Of a stretch of DNA of 53,407 nucleotides, positions 1 to 6,853 are shown one piece after another. A program made the position numbers and the translations under genes. The notes under the pieces were generated by a model, which saw only the letters and a list, made by a program, of their open reading frames with translations, searched no databases and was not told the origin of the DNA. Positions within the stretch are counted from its first letter, which is position 1. The number at the start of each line of letters is the position of its first letter. This stretch comes from a virus: positions 1 through 53,407 of IMG/VR virus record IMGVR_UViG_3300020463_000028. One strand, given 5' to 3'.

Positions 1-59
1 TTATAGTTACAAAAACGTCCAAGGATCCAGGACACAGAAAACAATTTGTTTTCCAACAT
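1..59 (-). CDS. possible 5' end of a gene running off the window
   Basis: An ATG on the minus strand at 57-59 opens a frame that stays open for 19 codons to the window edge, beginning MLENKLFSVSWILGRF. AGGA stands nine bases upstream, in the short gap after the stop of the preceding minus-strand gene. The direction and close spacing match that gene. Too little is visible to assign a family, and a chance open frame of this length is possible. Confidence 0.3.
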   Translation of the reverse strand, partial: MLENKLFSVSWILGRFCNY

Positions 60-87
60 CGTTCTTTGTCCTAGTTTGACAATATTA

Positions 88-762
88 TCAAACGGTATGT
101 TTTTCATACTGCTCATGTAACCATTCCCAATCATTTATTAAGCGAAGATCAGACCCCCTAGAAAGGCCAAACTCCATACCAGCGGTAGCACCTGCCAAAG
201 CATATTTGCCATACTGTCTATCGTGTCCCACGGTTGTCCAAGTTTTAAGTCTTTCATTTGTTTCTCCTTCTTCCTGTCTATCAATTGTTTTACTTGCAAG
301 TTTCACACATTCCCTAAAAGCACTTTTCCAAGTATTAAAAGGATCTGTGTCAAATCTTGTTATATTGCTGACTGCAGGTATAGGCTTGAACTTTTTGCTT
401 ATACTTGTAGTCATGTCGGGTACGGTGACGTCAACTTTTTGTGTGAGAGTCTTAGGTAATAGTTTTACGCCACCGTATCCATATTCCAAGTTGTTTATAG
501 GATTTTTACTACGCCAAACATGAACGCAATCTAAATCCCACTCGGAAACTTTATAATCAAAATTAAAGTCATCTAATATTTCTGCATCTCCGTCAACTGC
601 ATAAAACATTTTTGTTAATGACTTATTAGCCGCTTGTATGTGTGCTTGATGTATTCCTTTTACACCATGAACACGTTTTGCCATTGGGAAACGTTCCTTC
701 AATGCTTTCCAATTGGTTTCTGCATTAGGCTCTTGATAACTTATAAAAATTATATCAAACAT
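88..762 (-). CDS. glycosyltransferase-like protein (VDGD family), short paralogue
   Basis: A 224-residue protein that opens with a beta strand, DIIFISYQEPNA, then has KRVHGVKG near residues 29-36 and a VDGD motif at 56-59. The layout (Rossmann-like first strand, then a DxD-type motif about 55 residues in) is that of a GT-A glycosyltransferase, where the DxD holds the metal and sugar nucleotide. The gene at 8207-9106 shares the same N-terminal motifs (SYDEPNAEENW, KRVHGVEG, VDGD), so the two are paralogues; this copy is about 75 residues shorter. It overlaps the preceding gene by 13 bases, so it is probably translated by coupling. Substrate unknown; a role in surface or virion glycan modification is inferred only from the neighbouring glycosyltransferases. 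Confidence 0.65.
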   Translation of the reverse strand: MFDIIFISYQEPNAETNWKALKERFPMAKRVHGVKGIHQAHIQAANKSLTKMFYAVDGDAEILDDFNFDYKVSEWDLDCVHVWRSKNPINNLEYGYGGVKLLPKTLTQKVDVTVPDMTTSISKKFKPIPAVSNITRFDTDPFNTWKSAFRECVKLASKTIDRQEEGETNERLKTWTTVGHDRQYGKYALAGATAGMEFGLSRGSDLRLINDWEWLHEQYEKHTV

Positions 763-1553
763 TTTACTTTATTTTTTATTTGTTCAAATGCATCTTGATG
801 AATTAAAGGTCCATCATGTTGCAAATCTCTTGCTAAATCTTTATGACTGTTTACTACTCTAAATATTTTCTTTGTGCCATAATCAGTAGTAAAATCACCT
901 TCCCAAGTCCAATGGAACACAGGTATTCCTAATGCAGACCATAGGTTGTCTACACTAAACAAATCTTTCATTGATTGTATAACAAGTTCTCCTGTTTCTT
1001 GAACATATCTATTTAGATACCACTCTGTATCTCTCATACCCATTGTGTTCTTTGTTTCTTCTTTATTAACATTTCTATCTTCTAATCTAATACCTTGCCC
1101 GTGTTCATCTTGAAATCCAAAACTTTTTCTGTTTATCTGAGGCCATTGAATTACTACAAGTTTAGGTTTTACAAATCCTGATCTTTTAAAAAGTTGTGTG
1201 TTAAAATTTATTATGTCTGGGCCAGTACCTGCTTTTGCAAGGTTACGCAAATCTAAATTTAAATATTGTGCTAAATGACTACACCAAATTTCGTTTTCAT
1301 ATAAACCTACACCTTCTGTATAACTACAACCAAACACTAGCATATATGGATCCATATGTAAATTGTTTAATTCTTTTGTTCTATAACCTAATGTATTAAA
1401 CTTATATTTCAACTTTCCTTTAGTATCGAAATAATTCCAGGCAGGTTTGTTTGCTGTATTATAATTTGTTTCGTCATCACCTTGATACCAGTCTAATTCT
1501 TTTCCTACATAGTTTGATACTAGCAAAGGTTTATTTTTTCTAAGATATAACAT
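750..1553 (-). CDS. SGNH/GDSL-type hydrolase-like protein
   Basis: SGNH hydrolases are serine esterases that remove acyl groups, often from glycans. Counting from the upstream ATG at 1559, FGCSYTEG at residues 76-83 matches block I (catalytic Ser79), NLAKAGTG at 106-113 resembles the block II glycine region, and D245-L-Q-H248 near the C-terminus fits the block V DxxH dyad. There is no signal peptide. Start: a perfect AGGAGG lies only two bases from the ATG at 1559 but eight bases from the in-frame ATG at 1553, so 1553 is preferred (267 residues). It sits between two glycosyltransferase-like genes, overlapping both, which suggests O-deacylation or acyl transfer on the same glycan. That role is inferred. 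Confidence 0.6.
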   Translation of the reverse strand: MLYLRKNKPLLVSNYVGKELDWYQGDDETNYNTANKPAWNYFDTKGKLKYKFNTLGYRTKELNNLHMDPYMLVFGCSYTEGVGLYENEIWCSHLAQYLNLDLRNLAKAGTGPDIINFNTQLFKRSGFVKPKLVVIQWPQINRKSFGFQDEHGQGIRLEDRNVNKEETKNTMGMRDTEWYLNRYVQETGELVIQSMKDLFSVDNLWSALGIPVFHWTWEGDFTTDYGTKKIFRVVNSHKDLARDLQHDGPLIHQDAFEQIKNKVKCLI

Positions 1554-2454
1554 TTTCATAACCTCCTAGTTCTTTAATAGTGTCAGGAATAAATGCTTTA
1601 TCCTTAGATATTTCAATTAGTCTGTTAAAATTAAATTCTACTTTATCTTGCACTGACTTGTATAGTTCTAATGCTTTTTTCGGAGCAACGACATTATCTT
1701 TTAATTGTTTAACTATTTTACTTGCTCTAGTCTTAGCATACCATTCATTATCAAAACTGTAATCAAATATTTCATTGTACAATTTAAATCCTAAACCTTC
1801 TAGTGCTTTATGTATTCCCCTAGCACCGTGTATGAGAAATACTTTCTTATAGAAAATAGGCTTGGCTGTTTTTTCTGTAATGAATATATTGTCTATGCTT
1901 GATTCGTTTACTAGTTCTATAAAACTTTTACTATATTCCTTAGGCATATTATTGAAATGATCTAACTTATCATTGAAGTTATCAAGCACGACTCTTTTTT
2001 GCTCCCAATGTCTAAAATTATAATCAGGCTCTGTTTTGTTCCAACTATATGCACCAACACTCAATAAACCTGCTTTAGCAAGATTGTCCATCATTCTACA
2101 TCTATGTTCCCATGGTCGATGGTTAAGTGTAATAAAAGGATATTCAAAGTTGTCATTAGTTACATCAAAGTTTGCTTGTTTGCAACTCTTAACAGTATGT
2201 GATAACCAGAACGTTGGCCAATATTCTACTTTGCTATATGCGGGCCAATTAATTTCGCTTTGGGGCCAGCCACCTGATACAAAAGTACATTTGTTACTGC
2301 TTCTTTTTAATGCACGACTAATACGTTTTATATCTTTCTTTTGATCAAAACCCATTAGTTCCATTTCTTCTGCACCAAGTACTCTTATGTGGCAACCACG
2401 TAACTGCTCAACCATGTCCATAAAATGGCTAGGACTCCAGTCGTCAGACCACAT
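1540..2454 (-). CDS. GT10-like (fucosyltransferase-fold) glycosyltransferase candidate
   Basis: About 304 residues from the chosen start. The C-terminal third has FITEKTAKPIFYKK followed by FLIHGAR and a GLGFKLY stretch. This resembles the nucleotide-sugar-binding end of GT10-type enzymes (SEK..A...K.P...G) and is shared with the plus-strand protein at 5675-6853. The frame extends upstream to 2607, but that part would cross the divergent promoter region and overlap the gene at 2517. The internal ATG at 2454 (MWSDDWSPSHF) lies downstream of a late-type promoter at 2487-2494 with a purine-rich GAGTGAGAG in the leader, so 2454 is taken as the start. Donor and acceptor are unknown. It could be a family specific to marine phages rather than a true GT10. 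Confidence 0.55.
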   Translation of the reverse strand: MWSDDWSPSHFMDMVEQLRGCHIRVLGAEEMELMGFDQKKDIKRISRALKRSSNKCTFVSGGWPQSEINWPAYSKVEYWPTFWLSHTVKSCKQANFDVTNDNFEYPFITLNHRPWEHRCRMMDNLAKAGLLSVGAYSWNKTEPDYNFRHWEQKRVVLDNFNDKLDHFNNMPKEYSKSFIELVNESSIDNIFITEKTAKPIFYKKVFLIHGARGIHKALEGLGFKLYNEIFDYSFDNEWYAKTRASKIVKQLKDNVVAPKKALELYKSVQDKVEFNFNRLIEISKDKAFIPDTIKELGGYENVIS

Positions 2455-2486
2455 TTTGATATTATATAAACTCTCACTCACACATA

Positions 2487-2494
2487 TATTTATT
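2487..2494 (-). promoter_or_regulatory. T4-late-type promoter (-10) for the leftward genes
   Basis: The minus strand reads AATAAATA here, one base from the T4 late consensus TATAAATA. Transcription would begin near 2480 and give a leader of about 26 bases before the ATG at 2454. It faces the plus-strand motif at 2504-2511, so the 62-base gap at 2455-2516 appears to be a bidirectional late promoter region. Confidence 0.45.
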
Positions 2495-2503
2495 ATCCGC
2501 GTA

Positions 2504-2511
2504 TATAAATA
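2504..2511 (+). promoter_or_regulatory. perfect T4-late-type promoter (TATAAATA)
   Basis: An exact TATAAATA, the consensus recognised by gp55-programmed polymerase in T4, ends five bases before the ATG at 2517. T4 late transcripts start about six bases downstream of this box, so the message would begin at or beside the start codon and be leaderless. It is the only promoter-like element seen for the six-gene operon 2517-6853. Confidence 0.5.
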
Positions 2512-2516
2512 TTTGT

Positions 2517-3125
2517 ATGTTCGAAGTGGTAAAAAAATTTGAAAAACGTATTGCAGACTATTATAATGCTCCTTTTGCCGTTGCAACAGATAGTTGCACC
2601 CATGCATTAGAATTATCCTTAAGATTTGATAAAAAACACTTTAACATATCACAGCCTAAGGTGACTGTACCTACTAGAACATATATAAGTGTACCATTTA
2701 CACTGATGAAACTAGACATACCTTGGTCGTTTGTTAATGTTAAATGGAAAGAATATTATTTTTTGGGCGGTACTAGAATAGTAGATGCGGCCGTTTTATT
2801 TGAACCTAAAACTTACATCAATGGACAATTAATGTGTTTAAGTTTTCAACACAAAAAAATGTTAGGATTAGGAAGAGGCGGTGCTATTTTATGTCCTAAC
2901 ATAGAAGAATATAATCTTTTAAAACAAATGGCGTATGATGGAAGAGATGATAGTAAACCGTGGGCAGAACAAAATATAAAAACAATAGGATACCATTATT
3001 ATATGACTCCTGAAACTGCTCAATTAGGCATAGATAAATTAAAAACTGCAAAACCAAATAGAGTATGGACTAGTGAAGACTATCCTTACTTGCCAGAAAT
3101 GAAAGTGTTCTTAGATGTCTTATAA
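2517..3125 (+). CDS. minimal DegT/DnrJ/EryC1-type PLP aminotransferase
   Basis: These enzymes transfer an amino group, usually from glutamate or glutamine, to a keto-sugar or similar ketone using PLP. FEKRIADYYNAPFAVATDSCTHALEL at the start is the typical DegT opening. VPTRTY (51-56) follows, then Asp90 in IVDAA at the place of the PLP-ring Asp, and SFQHKK (109-114) with Lys114 as the likely PLP lysine, followed by GRGGAILC. At 202 residues it is little more than half the usual 370: the strand-rich stretch before VDAA is shortened and the C-terminal small domain is nearly absent. There is no frameshift and it overlaps the next gene by 11 bases, so it looks like a compact family member rather than a wreck. 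Activity is uncertain. Confidence 0.7.
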   Translation: MFEVVKKFEKRIADYYNAPFAVATDSCTHALELSLRFDKKHFNISQPKVTVPTRTYISVPFTLMKLDIPWSFVNVKWKEYYFLGGTRIVDAAVLFEPKTYINGQLMCLSFQHKKMLGLGRGGAILCPNIEEYNLLKQMAYDGRDDSKPWAEQNIKTIGYHYYMTPETAQLGIDKLKTAKPNRVWTSEDYPYLPEMKVFLDVL

Positions 3126-4083
3126 TGAATGGGATCCATTAAAAAAAGTAATTGTTGGTGTAGCCGACAATGCCAAGATTCCTGATATAGATATCAGTTT
3201 GCGTTGCGTAAATTATGCAGACAAAAAAGACGAAACAGAAATAATAAAAGGTCCTTATCCGCAAAAGGTAATTGATGAGACAAACGAAGATTTAGATACA
3301 CTTTGTAAATTTTTACAAAATGAAAGTGTAGAAGTTTTACGTCCTGAACGCAATGATTGTAAGTACTACAATTATTGTCCAAGAGATAGTGTGTTTGTTT
3401 ATGGAGATTTACACATGGCTACTCCTATGCCAATCCGAGCAAGACGAGGAGAATGGAGAGCATTTGAACATCACTTAACAAACCCTGTAAATATTCGTTG
3501 CTATCACGAAAGTGCATTGTATAATGCAGATTGTATAGGAAACAAAGACGTACTTGCACTTACAGAATTTGAGCCAGCATTTGATGCCGCTAATATTTTA
3601 AGAGCAAACGAAGATGTGCTTTACCTAGTAAGCAATAGTGCAAATATATTAGGAAGTGCATTATTGCAAGGAGCATTAGGGGACAAAGCAAAAGTACACA
3701 AATTACAAGACGTGTATAGTTTTATGCACTTGGATAGTACTGTTGCATTTTTAAAAGAAGGTTTGTTACTTGCTAATCCTAGCAGAATCAAAAATAAAGA
3801 TGACTTACCCGGACCATTTAAGAAATGGGATATTATATGGTGTCCTGAGCCTGTTGATATTGGCCACTACCCTAGATACTGTAATTCCAGCACTTGGATT
3901 AATATGAATCTATTAAGTGTAAATACAAAGTTAGTTGCACTTGAAGAACATCAAGAACCAACTAGAATAGAATTAGAAAAACATGGTATAGAGTGTGCCA
4001 TGTTACCAATGCGTCATAGTAGAACACTAGGTGGAACATTTCATTGTGTAACACTTGACTTAGAAAGGAAGGCTAATGTATAA
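3115..4083 (+). CDS. amidinotransferase of the arginine:glycine (AGAT/StrB/SxtG) family
   Basis: The family moves the amidino group of arginine onto an amine through a covalent Cys intermediate. All three catalytic positions are visible: Asp157 in EPAFDAAN, His205 in MHLDSTV and Cys311 in GGTFHC. Their spacing (48 and 106) is close to that of human AGAT (Asp254, His303, Cys407). CPRDSVFVYGD (88-98), SNSANILG (173-180) and MRHSRTLGG (299-307) are further family blocks. Length 322 residues, slightly short because the N-terminal targeting region is missing. It follows a PLP aminotransferase and precedes two oxygenase-like genes, overlapping both neighbours. The acceptor amine cannot be read from sequence: glycine, an amino sugar or another amine are all possible. 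Family assignment is firm. Confidence 0.85.
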   Translation: MSYNEWDPLKKVIVGVADNAKIPDIDISLRCVNYADKKDETEIIKGPYPQKVIDETNEDLDTLCKFLQNESVEVLRPERNDCKYYNYCPRDSVFVYGDLHMATPMPIRARRGEWRAFEHHLTNPVNIRCYHESALYNADCIGNKDVLALTEFEPAFDAANILRANEDVLYLVSNSANILGSALLQGALGDKAKVHKLQDVYSFMHLDSTVAFLKEGLLLANPSRIKNKDDLPGPFKKWDIIWCPEPVDIGHYPRYCNSSTWINMNLLSVNTKLVALEEHQEPTRIELEKHGIECAMLPMRHSRTLGGTFHCVTLDLERKANV

Positions 4084-4594
4084 CCAAAAAGTTAAATTTA
4101 AGTATGATTGTGCAAAGTTTGTAAACTGTGAATACCCAGATGAGTCTTCTTGCATCAAACATCAAGTACATGAACTTACTGACATACATAAAGAGTATGG
4201 AGGATTTCCAAAAACCTATACAATGGGTAATACGCAAATACACCAACGTTGGTGGAATGAAGAAGAATTAGACTTTGCTGAAATAGGAGATCTATTAGGC
4301 ATGGAGGCTATTACTATTAGTAGTATTAAACAACCTCCTGGGCAAGTAGTACCTTGGCATAGAGATACATTCTTTTTACTTAAGAAAAAATTTCCTAAAA
4401 GAGAACAACCTGTAAGAGCCTTAATTATGTTGGAAGACTGGAAAGTAGGACATTTTGTACAACATGACCAAGCAGTGTTTACACACTGGATGGCAGGTGA
4501 TGGTTATATATGGGACACGGATATTTTACATCTTGGTGCTAATGCAGGTATGGAAGACAAATACACATTGCAGGTATCAGGTTTTATAAAATGA
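4076..4594 (+). CDS. Fe(II)/2-oxoglutarate oxygenase-like protein, first of a tandem pair
   Basis: A 172-residue single-domain protein with the iron-binding facial triad expected of aspartyl/asparaginyl hydroxylase-like oxygenases: His95 and Asp97 in PWHRDTF and His152 in ILHLGANAG. The closing block EDKYTLQVSG has Lys162 where a basic residue normally holds 2-oxoglutarate. MLEDWKVGHF and MAGDGYIWD lie between the two halves. Such proteins would hydroxylate a side chain or small molecule using O2 and 2-oxoglutarate. AAGGAAGG just upstream of the ATG is a strong ribosome-binding site. The next gene is a diverged copy sharing PGQ..P.H.D and the LQV.G ending. The substrate is unknown; the operon suggests the product of the aminotransferase/amidinotransferase pair, but protein or other substrates are possible. 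Confidence 0.65.
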   Translation: MYNQKVKFKYDCAKFVNCEYPDESSCIKHQVHELTDIHKEYGGFPKTYTMGNTQIHQRWWNEEELDFAEIGDLLGMEAITISSIKQPPGQVVPWHRDTFFLLKKKFPKREQPVRALIMLEDWKVGHFVQHDQAVFTHWMAGDGYIWDTDILHLGANAGMEDKYTLQVSGFIK

Positions 4595-5070
4595 TCAAAG
4601 GCCAAATTGCTGTAACATGGTCAGAAGCAGATTATAAAAATCTCACTTGGGTTACTAACAAAGTCCACGAAGAAAAATTTAACGCAACGGTAGATACACA
4701 AAACTATAACGTTGGTGTATATATGTGTTTTGAAAATTTACCAACAAAATTTTATGATGCTGTAAAAGACCTAGAACTTAATAAAGTTGTAGTTGCAGTC
4801 AATAAACTTACTCCAGGACAAATTTTACCTTATCATACAGACAAATACAAGACATATAAAGAACGTAATGGTATTACAGAACAAGATGAAATAATTAGAA
4901 TTATTGTTTTCTTGCATGAGCAAAAAGCAGGCCACCAACTTTGGATTGAAGATGAAGTATGTGTAGGACCAGCAGGTAGTTACTTTGGTTGGGGTAAAGG
5001 TATTGAACACATGGCCGCTAATTTAGGAAGTGAAGATAGATACATCTTACAAGTAACCGGAATAAAATAA
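4591..5070 (+). CDS. Fe(II)/2-oxoglutarate oxygenase-like protein, second of a tandem pair
   Basis: A 159-residue protein in the same fold family as the preceding gene. His82 and Asp84 (LPYHTDKY) and His140 (IEHMAANLG) would bind iron; Arg150 in SEDRYILQVTG is well placed for 2-oxoglutarate. The pair share the PGQ(I/V).P(Y/W)H.D core, the H..AN.G..D(R/K)Y.LQV.G ending and similar length, but little elsewhere, so the duplication is old or the genes arrived together. ATGA overlap with the upstream gene and a one-base overlap with the oxidase downstream indicate translational coupling. Substrate unknown. Two such enzymes side by side might act on successive positions of one product. Confidence 0.62.
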   Translation: MIKGQIAVTWSEADYKNLTWVTNKVHEEKFNATVDTQNYNVGVYMCFENLPTKFYDAVKDLELNKVVVAVNKLTPGQILPYHTDKYKTYKERNGITEQDEIIRIIVFLHEQKAGHQLWIEDEVCVGPAGSYFGWGKGIEHMAANLGSEDRYILQVTGIK

Positions 5071-5675
5071 TGAAACACACACGACCTCAAGACTTTGGCG
5101 ACAAATGTGCATTGTTTTTTACAATGCGTTTACGTTGGATAGCAGATACTTTCTTTGCTAAACGTTACGGACACAGGGCAGTTGTATTAGAAACTGTTGC
5201 TGGCGTGCCTGGCATGGTTGCAGGTATGTGGAGTCATTTGCGTAGCCTACGAAAAATGAAACCTGATGACAGAGGTTGGATTAGAACTCTACTTGCAGAA
5301 GCAGAAAATGAACGTATGCACTTAATGATATTCATTGAGATTGCAAAACCTAATTGGTTCGAACGTTGGATGATAATTCTTGCCCAAGCATTGTTTTGGC
5401 ATTTTTATTTAATACTTTATATTTTCTTTCCTAAAGTTGCACATAGAATGGTAGGTTACTTTGAGGAACAGGCAGTAATAAGTTATACATCTTATCTAAA
5501 AGCAATCGAACTAGGAAAAATAGAAAATATTAATGCACCAGATATTGCAAAGAATTATTATAACCTACGTCCAGGTGCTACACTTAGAGATGTTGTAATA
5601 GCAGTACGTGAAGATGAAAGAGGTCATGCACAAGAAAATCATAGAATGGCTGATGTTATAAGGAAAGACAAGTAA
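5070..5675 (+). CDS. aox: alternative oxidase (cyanide-insensitive ubiquinol oxidase)
   Basis: A di-iron protein that oxidises ubiquinol and reduces O2 to water without pumping protons, bypassing the cytochrome bc1 and oxidase complexes. All six iron ligands are present: Glu41 (LETVAGVPG), Glu81 and His84 (ENERMH), Glu132 (YFEEQA), and Glu183 and His186 (EDERGH). The blocks HLRSLRKM, WFERW, PKVAHRMVGY and TLRDVV are those of true AOX rather than the plastoquinol oxidase PTOX known from some cyanophages. At 201 residues it is the compact bacterial form, with no targeting peptide, and it should sit on the inner leaflet of the membrane through its amphipathic helices. It shares a TAATG junction with the preceding gene. 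It would sustain electron flow, relieve over-reduction or consume O2 during infection; which of these is unknown. Confidence 0.92.
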   Translation: MKHTRPQDFGDKCALFFTMRLRWIADTFFAKRYGHRAVVLETVAGVPGMVAGMWSHLRSLRKMKPDDRGWIRTLLAEAENERMHLMIFIEIAKPNWFERWMIILAQALFWHFYLILYIFFPKVAHRMVGYFEEQAVISYTSYLKAIELGKIENINAPDIAKNYYNLRPGATLRDVVIAVREDERGHAQENHRMADVIRKDK

Positions 5676-6853
5676 TGGACTTTGCTCAAGGATTATACTA
5701 TAAAAACTTTCCAGCAACAAAGCCACATTATAGGATTGATCAACGTTTTAAACAACTATTTGATGAAAGTTTTTTAAGATCAGAAACTAAACCTTTATTT
5801 TTGTTTACAGGCACAAATAATATAACAGAATTAGAAAACTTATATCTAAACAGTAAACAATGTAAAAGGTTAGATCAACAAGGATTAGACTTTTATATCT
5901 ATGAACCTTTATCAAGTTACAAGACTAAACCACATAACAGAGACTTTTATAGTGAATTTATAGATATAAATCCGCAACTATATGCAGATGAATTAGATAG
6001 CATACAAAAATTTAAAAACAAATATGGTATAAGCAATATTAATGTTTATACTTGTGATTATAATGTTAAAAAGTATTTTCAAAAACAATACCCTGATTTG
6101 AATTTATATTGTTTAGATATATTTTTACGTGATTGGTTTCCTGGTTCAAAAATTAATGATGATGTCAAGCCTACAAAAAAATTTGTGTGTACAAATTGGC
6201 GATATACTAAACATAGACATATTATTATGTGTAACTTACACAACAAACCTGGGCATTACAGTTGGCAATTTAAAGCAGATAAAAAGTTATTACAAGACAA
6301 TACTTTCCTAACCAAAGATTTTTGGATGTCAATACATAATAAAAACACAATGAACGGGTTAGCAGAACTAAACTTAAAAAGTCCTATGTCAATTGACCTT
6401 GCACCTACAAGCAGTAAATATGTTGAACCACACCTTGGTACTAAATGGCCAGATGACCAACATAAATTAGTAGCAAATCTTAAAGATGCCTACTATGACA
6501 GTTTTATAAGCATTGTTAATGAAACTAGATTTGCACAACCTACTGCTAATTTAAGTGAAAAGGTGTTTACTGCTATGTGGTTCCAAAGACCTTTCTTAAT
6601 AGTTGGTCCTCCTTACAGTTTAAAGTATCTTAAAAAGTTAGGTTTTGTAACTTGGGATAGATGGATTGATGAAAGTTACGATACAGAACAAGATCATACT
6701 AAACGTATGATAAAAATATTAGATATTATCAACAAGATTAATGATATGGAACAAAGTGAACTATGTTTGATGTTAGATGAAATGAGCAAATATTTAAAAC
6801 GTAATCAAAAACTTGCTACTAGGTTTTTTAATAATGTTACAATACTTGAGTAG
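5675..6853 (+). CDS. GT10-like glycosyltransferase candidate, long form
   Basis: A 392-residue protein with an N-terminal Rossmann-like half (KPLFLFTGTNN near residue 40, LDFYIYEPLSSY near 75) and a C-terminal half containing LSEKVFTAMWFQRPFLIVG around residues 293-311, followed by LKKLGFVTWDRWIDESYD. That region corresponds to the FITEKTAKPIF...HGAR..GLGF stretch of the minus-strand protein at 1540-2454, so the two are distant relatives on opposite strands. The pattern resembles the donor-binding half of GT10 fucosyltransferases. It is the last gene of the plus-strand operon, starts at the stop of the oxidase gene, and its 3' end overlaps the convergent radical SAM gene by 17 bases. No terminator hairpin is visible in the overlap. 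Donor and acceptor unknown. Confidence 0.55.
   Translation: MDFAQGLYYKNFPATKPHYRIDQRFKQLFDESFLRSETKPLFLFTGTNNITELENLYLNSKQCKRLDQQGLDFYIYEPLSSYKTKPHNRDFYSEFIDINPQLYADELDSIQKFKNKYGISNINVYTCDYNVKKYFQKQYPDLNLYCLDIFLRDWFPGSKINDDVKPTKKFVCTNWRYTKHRHIIMCNLHNKPGHYSWQFKADKKLLQDNTFLTKDFWMSIHNKNTMNGLAELNLKSPMSIDLAPTSSKYVEPHLGTKWPDDQHKLVANLKDAYYDSFISIVNETRFAQPTANLSEKVFTAMWFQRPFLIVGPPYSLKYLKKLGFVTWDRWIDESYDTEQDHTKRMIKILDIINKINDMEQSELCLMLDEMSKYLKRNQKLATRFFNNVTILE

Noticed and set aside
75-97. TTGACA on the plus strand at 75-80
   Set aside because: No TATAAT-like box at 16-18 bases, and the genes on both sides run the other way.
2455-2607. N-terminal extension of the GT10-like gene up to 2607
   Set aside because: The extra 51 residues would overlap the divergent aminotransferase start and cross the promoter region at 2487-2511; the residues do not look like the protein's own family.
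6837-6853. Terminator between the convergent operon and radical SAM gene
   Set aside because: The genes overlap by 17 bases and no hairpin with a U-tract is visible there, so the two transcripts probably run into each other.
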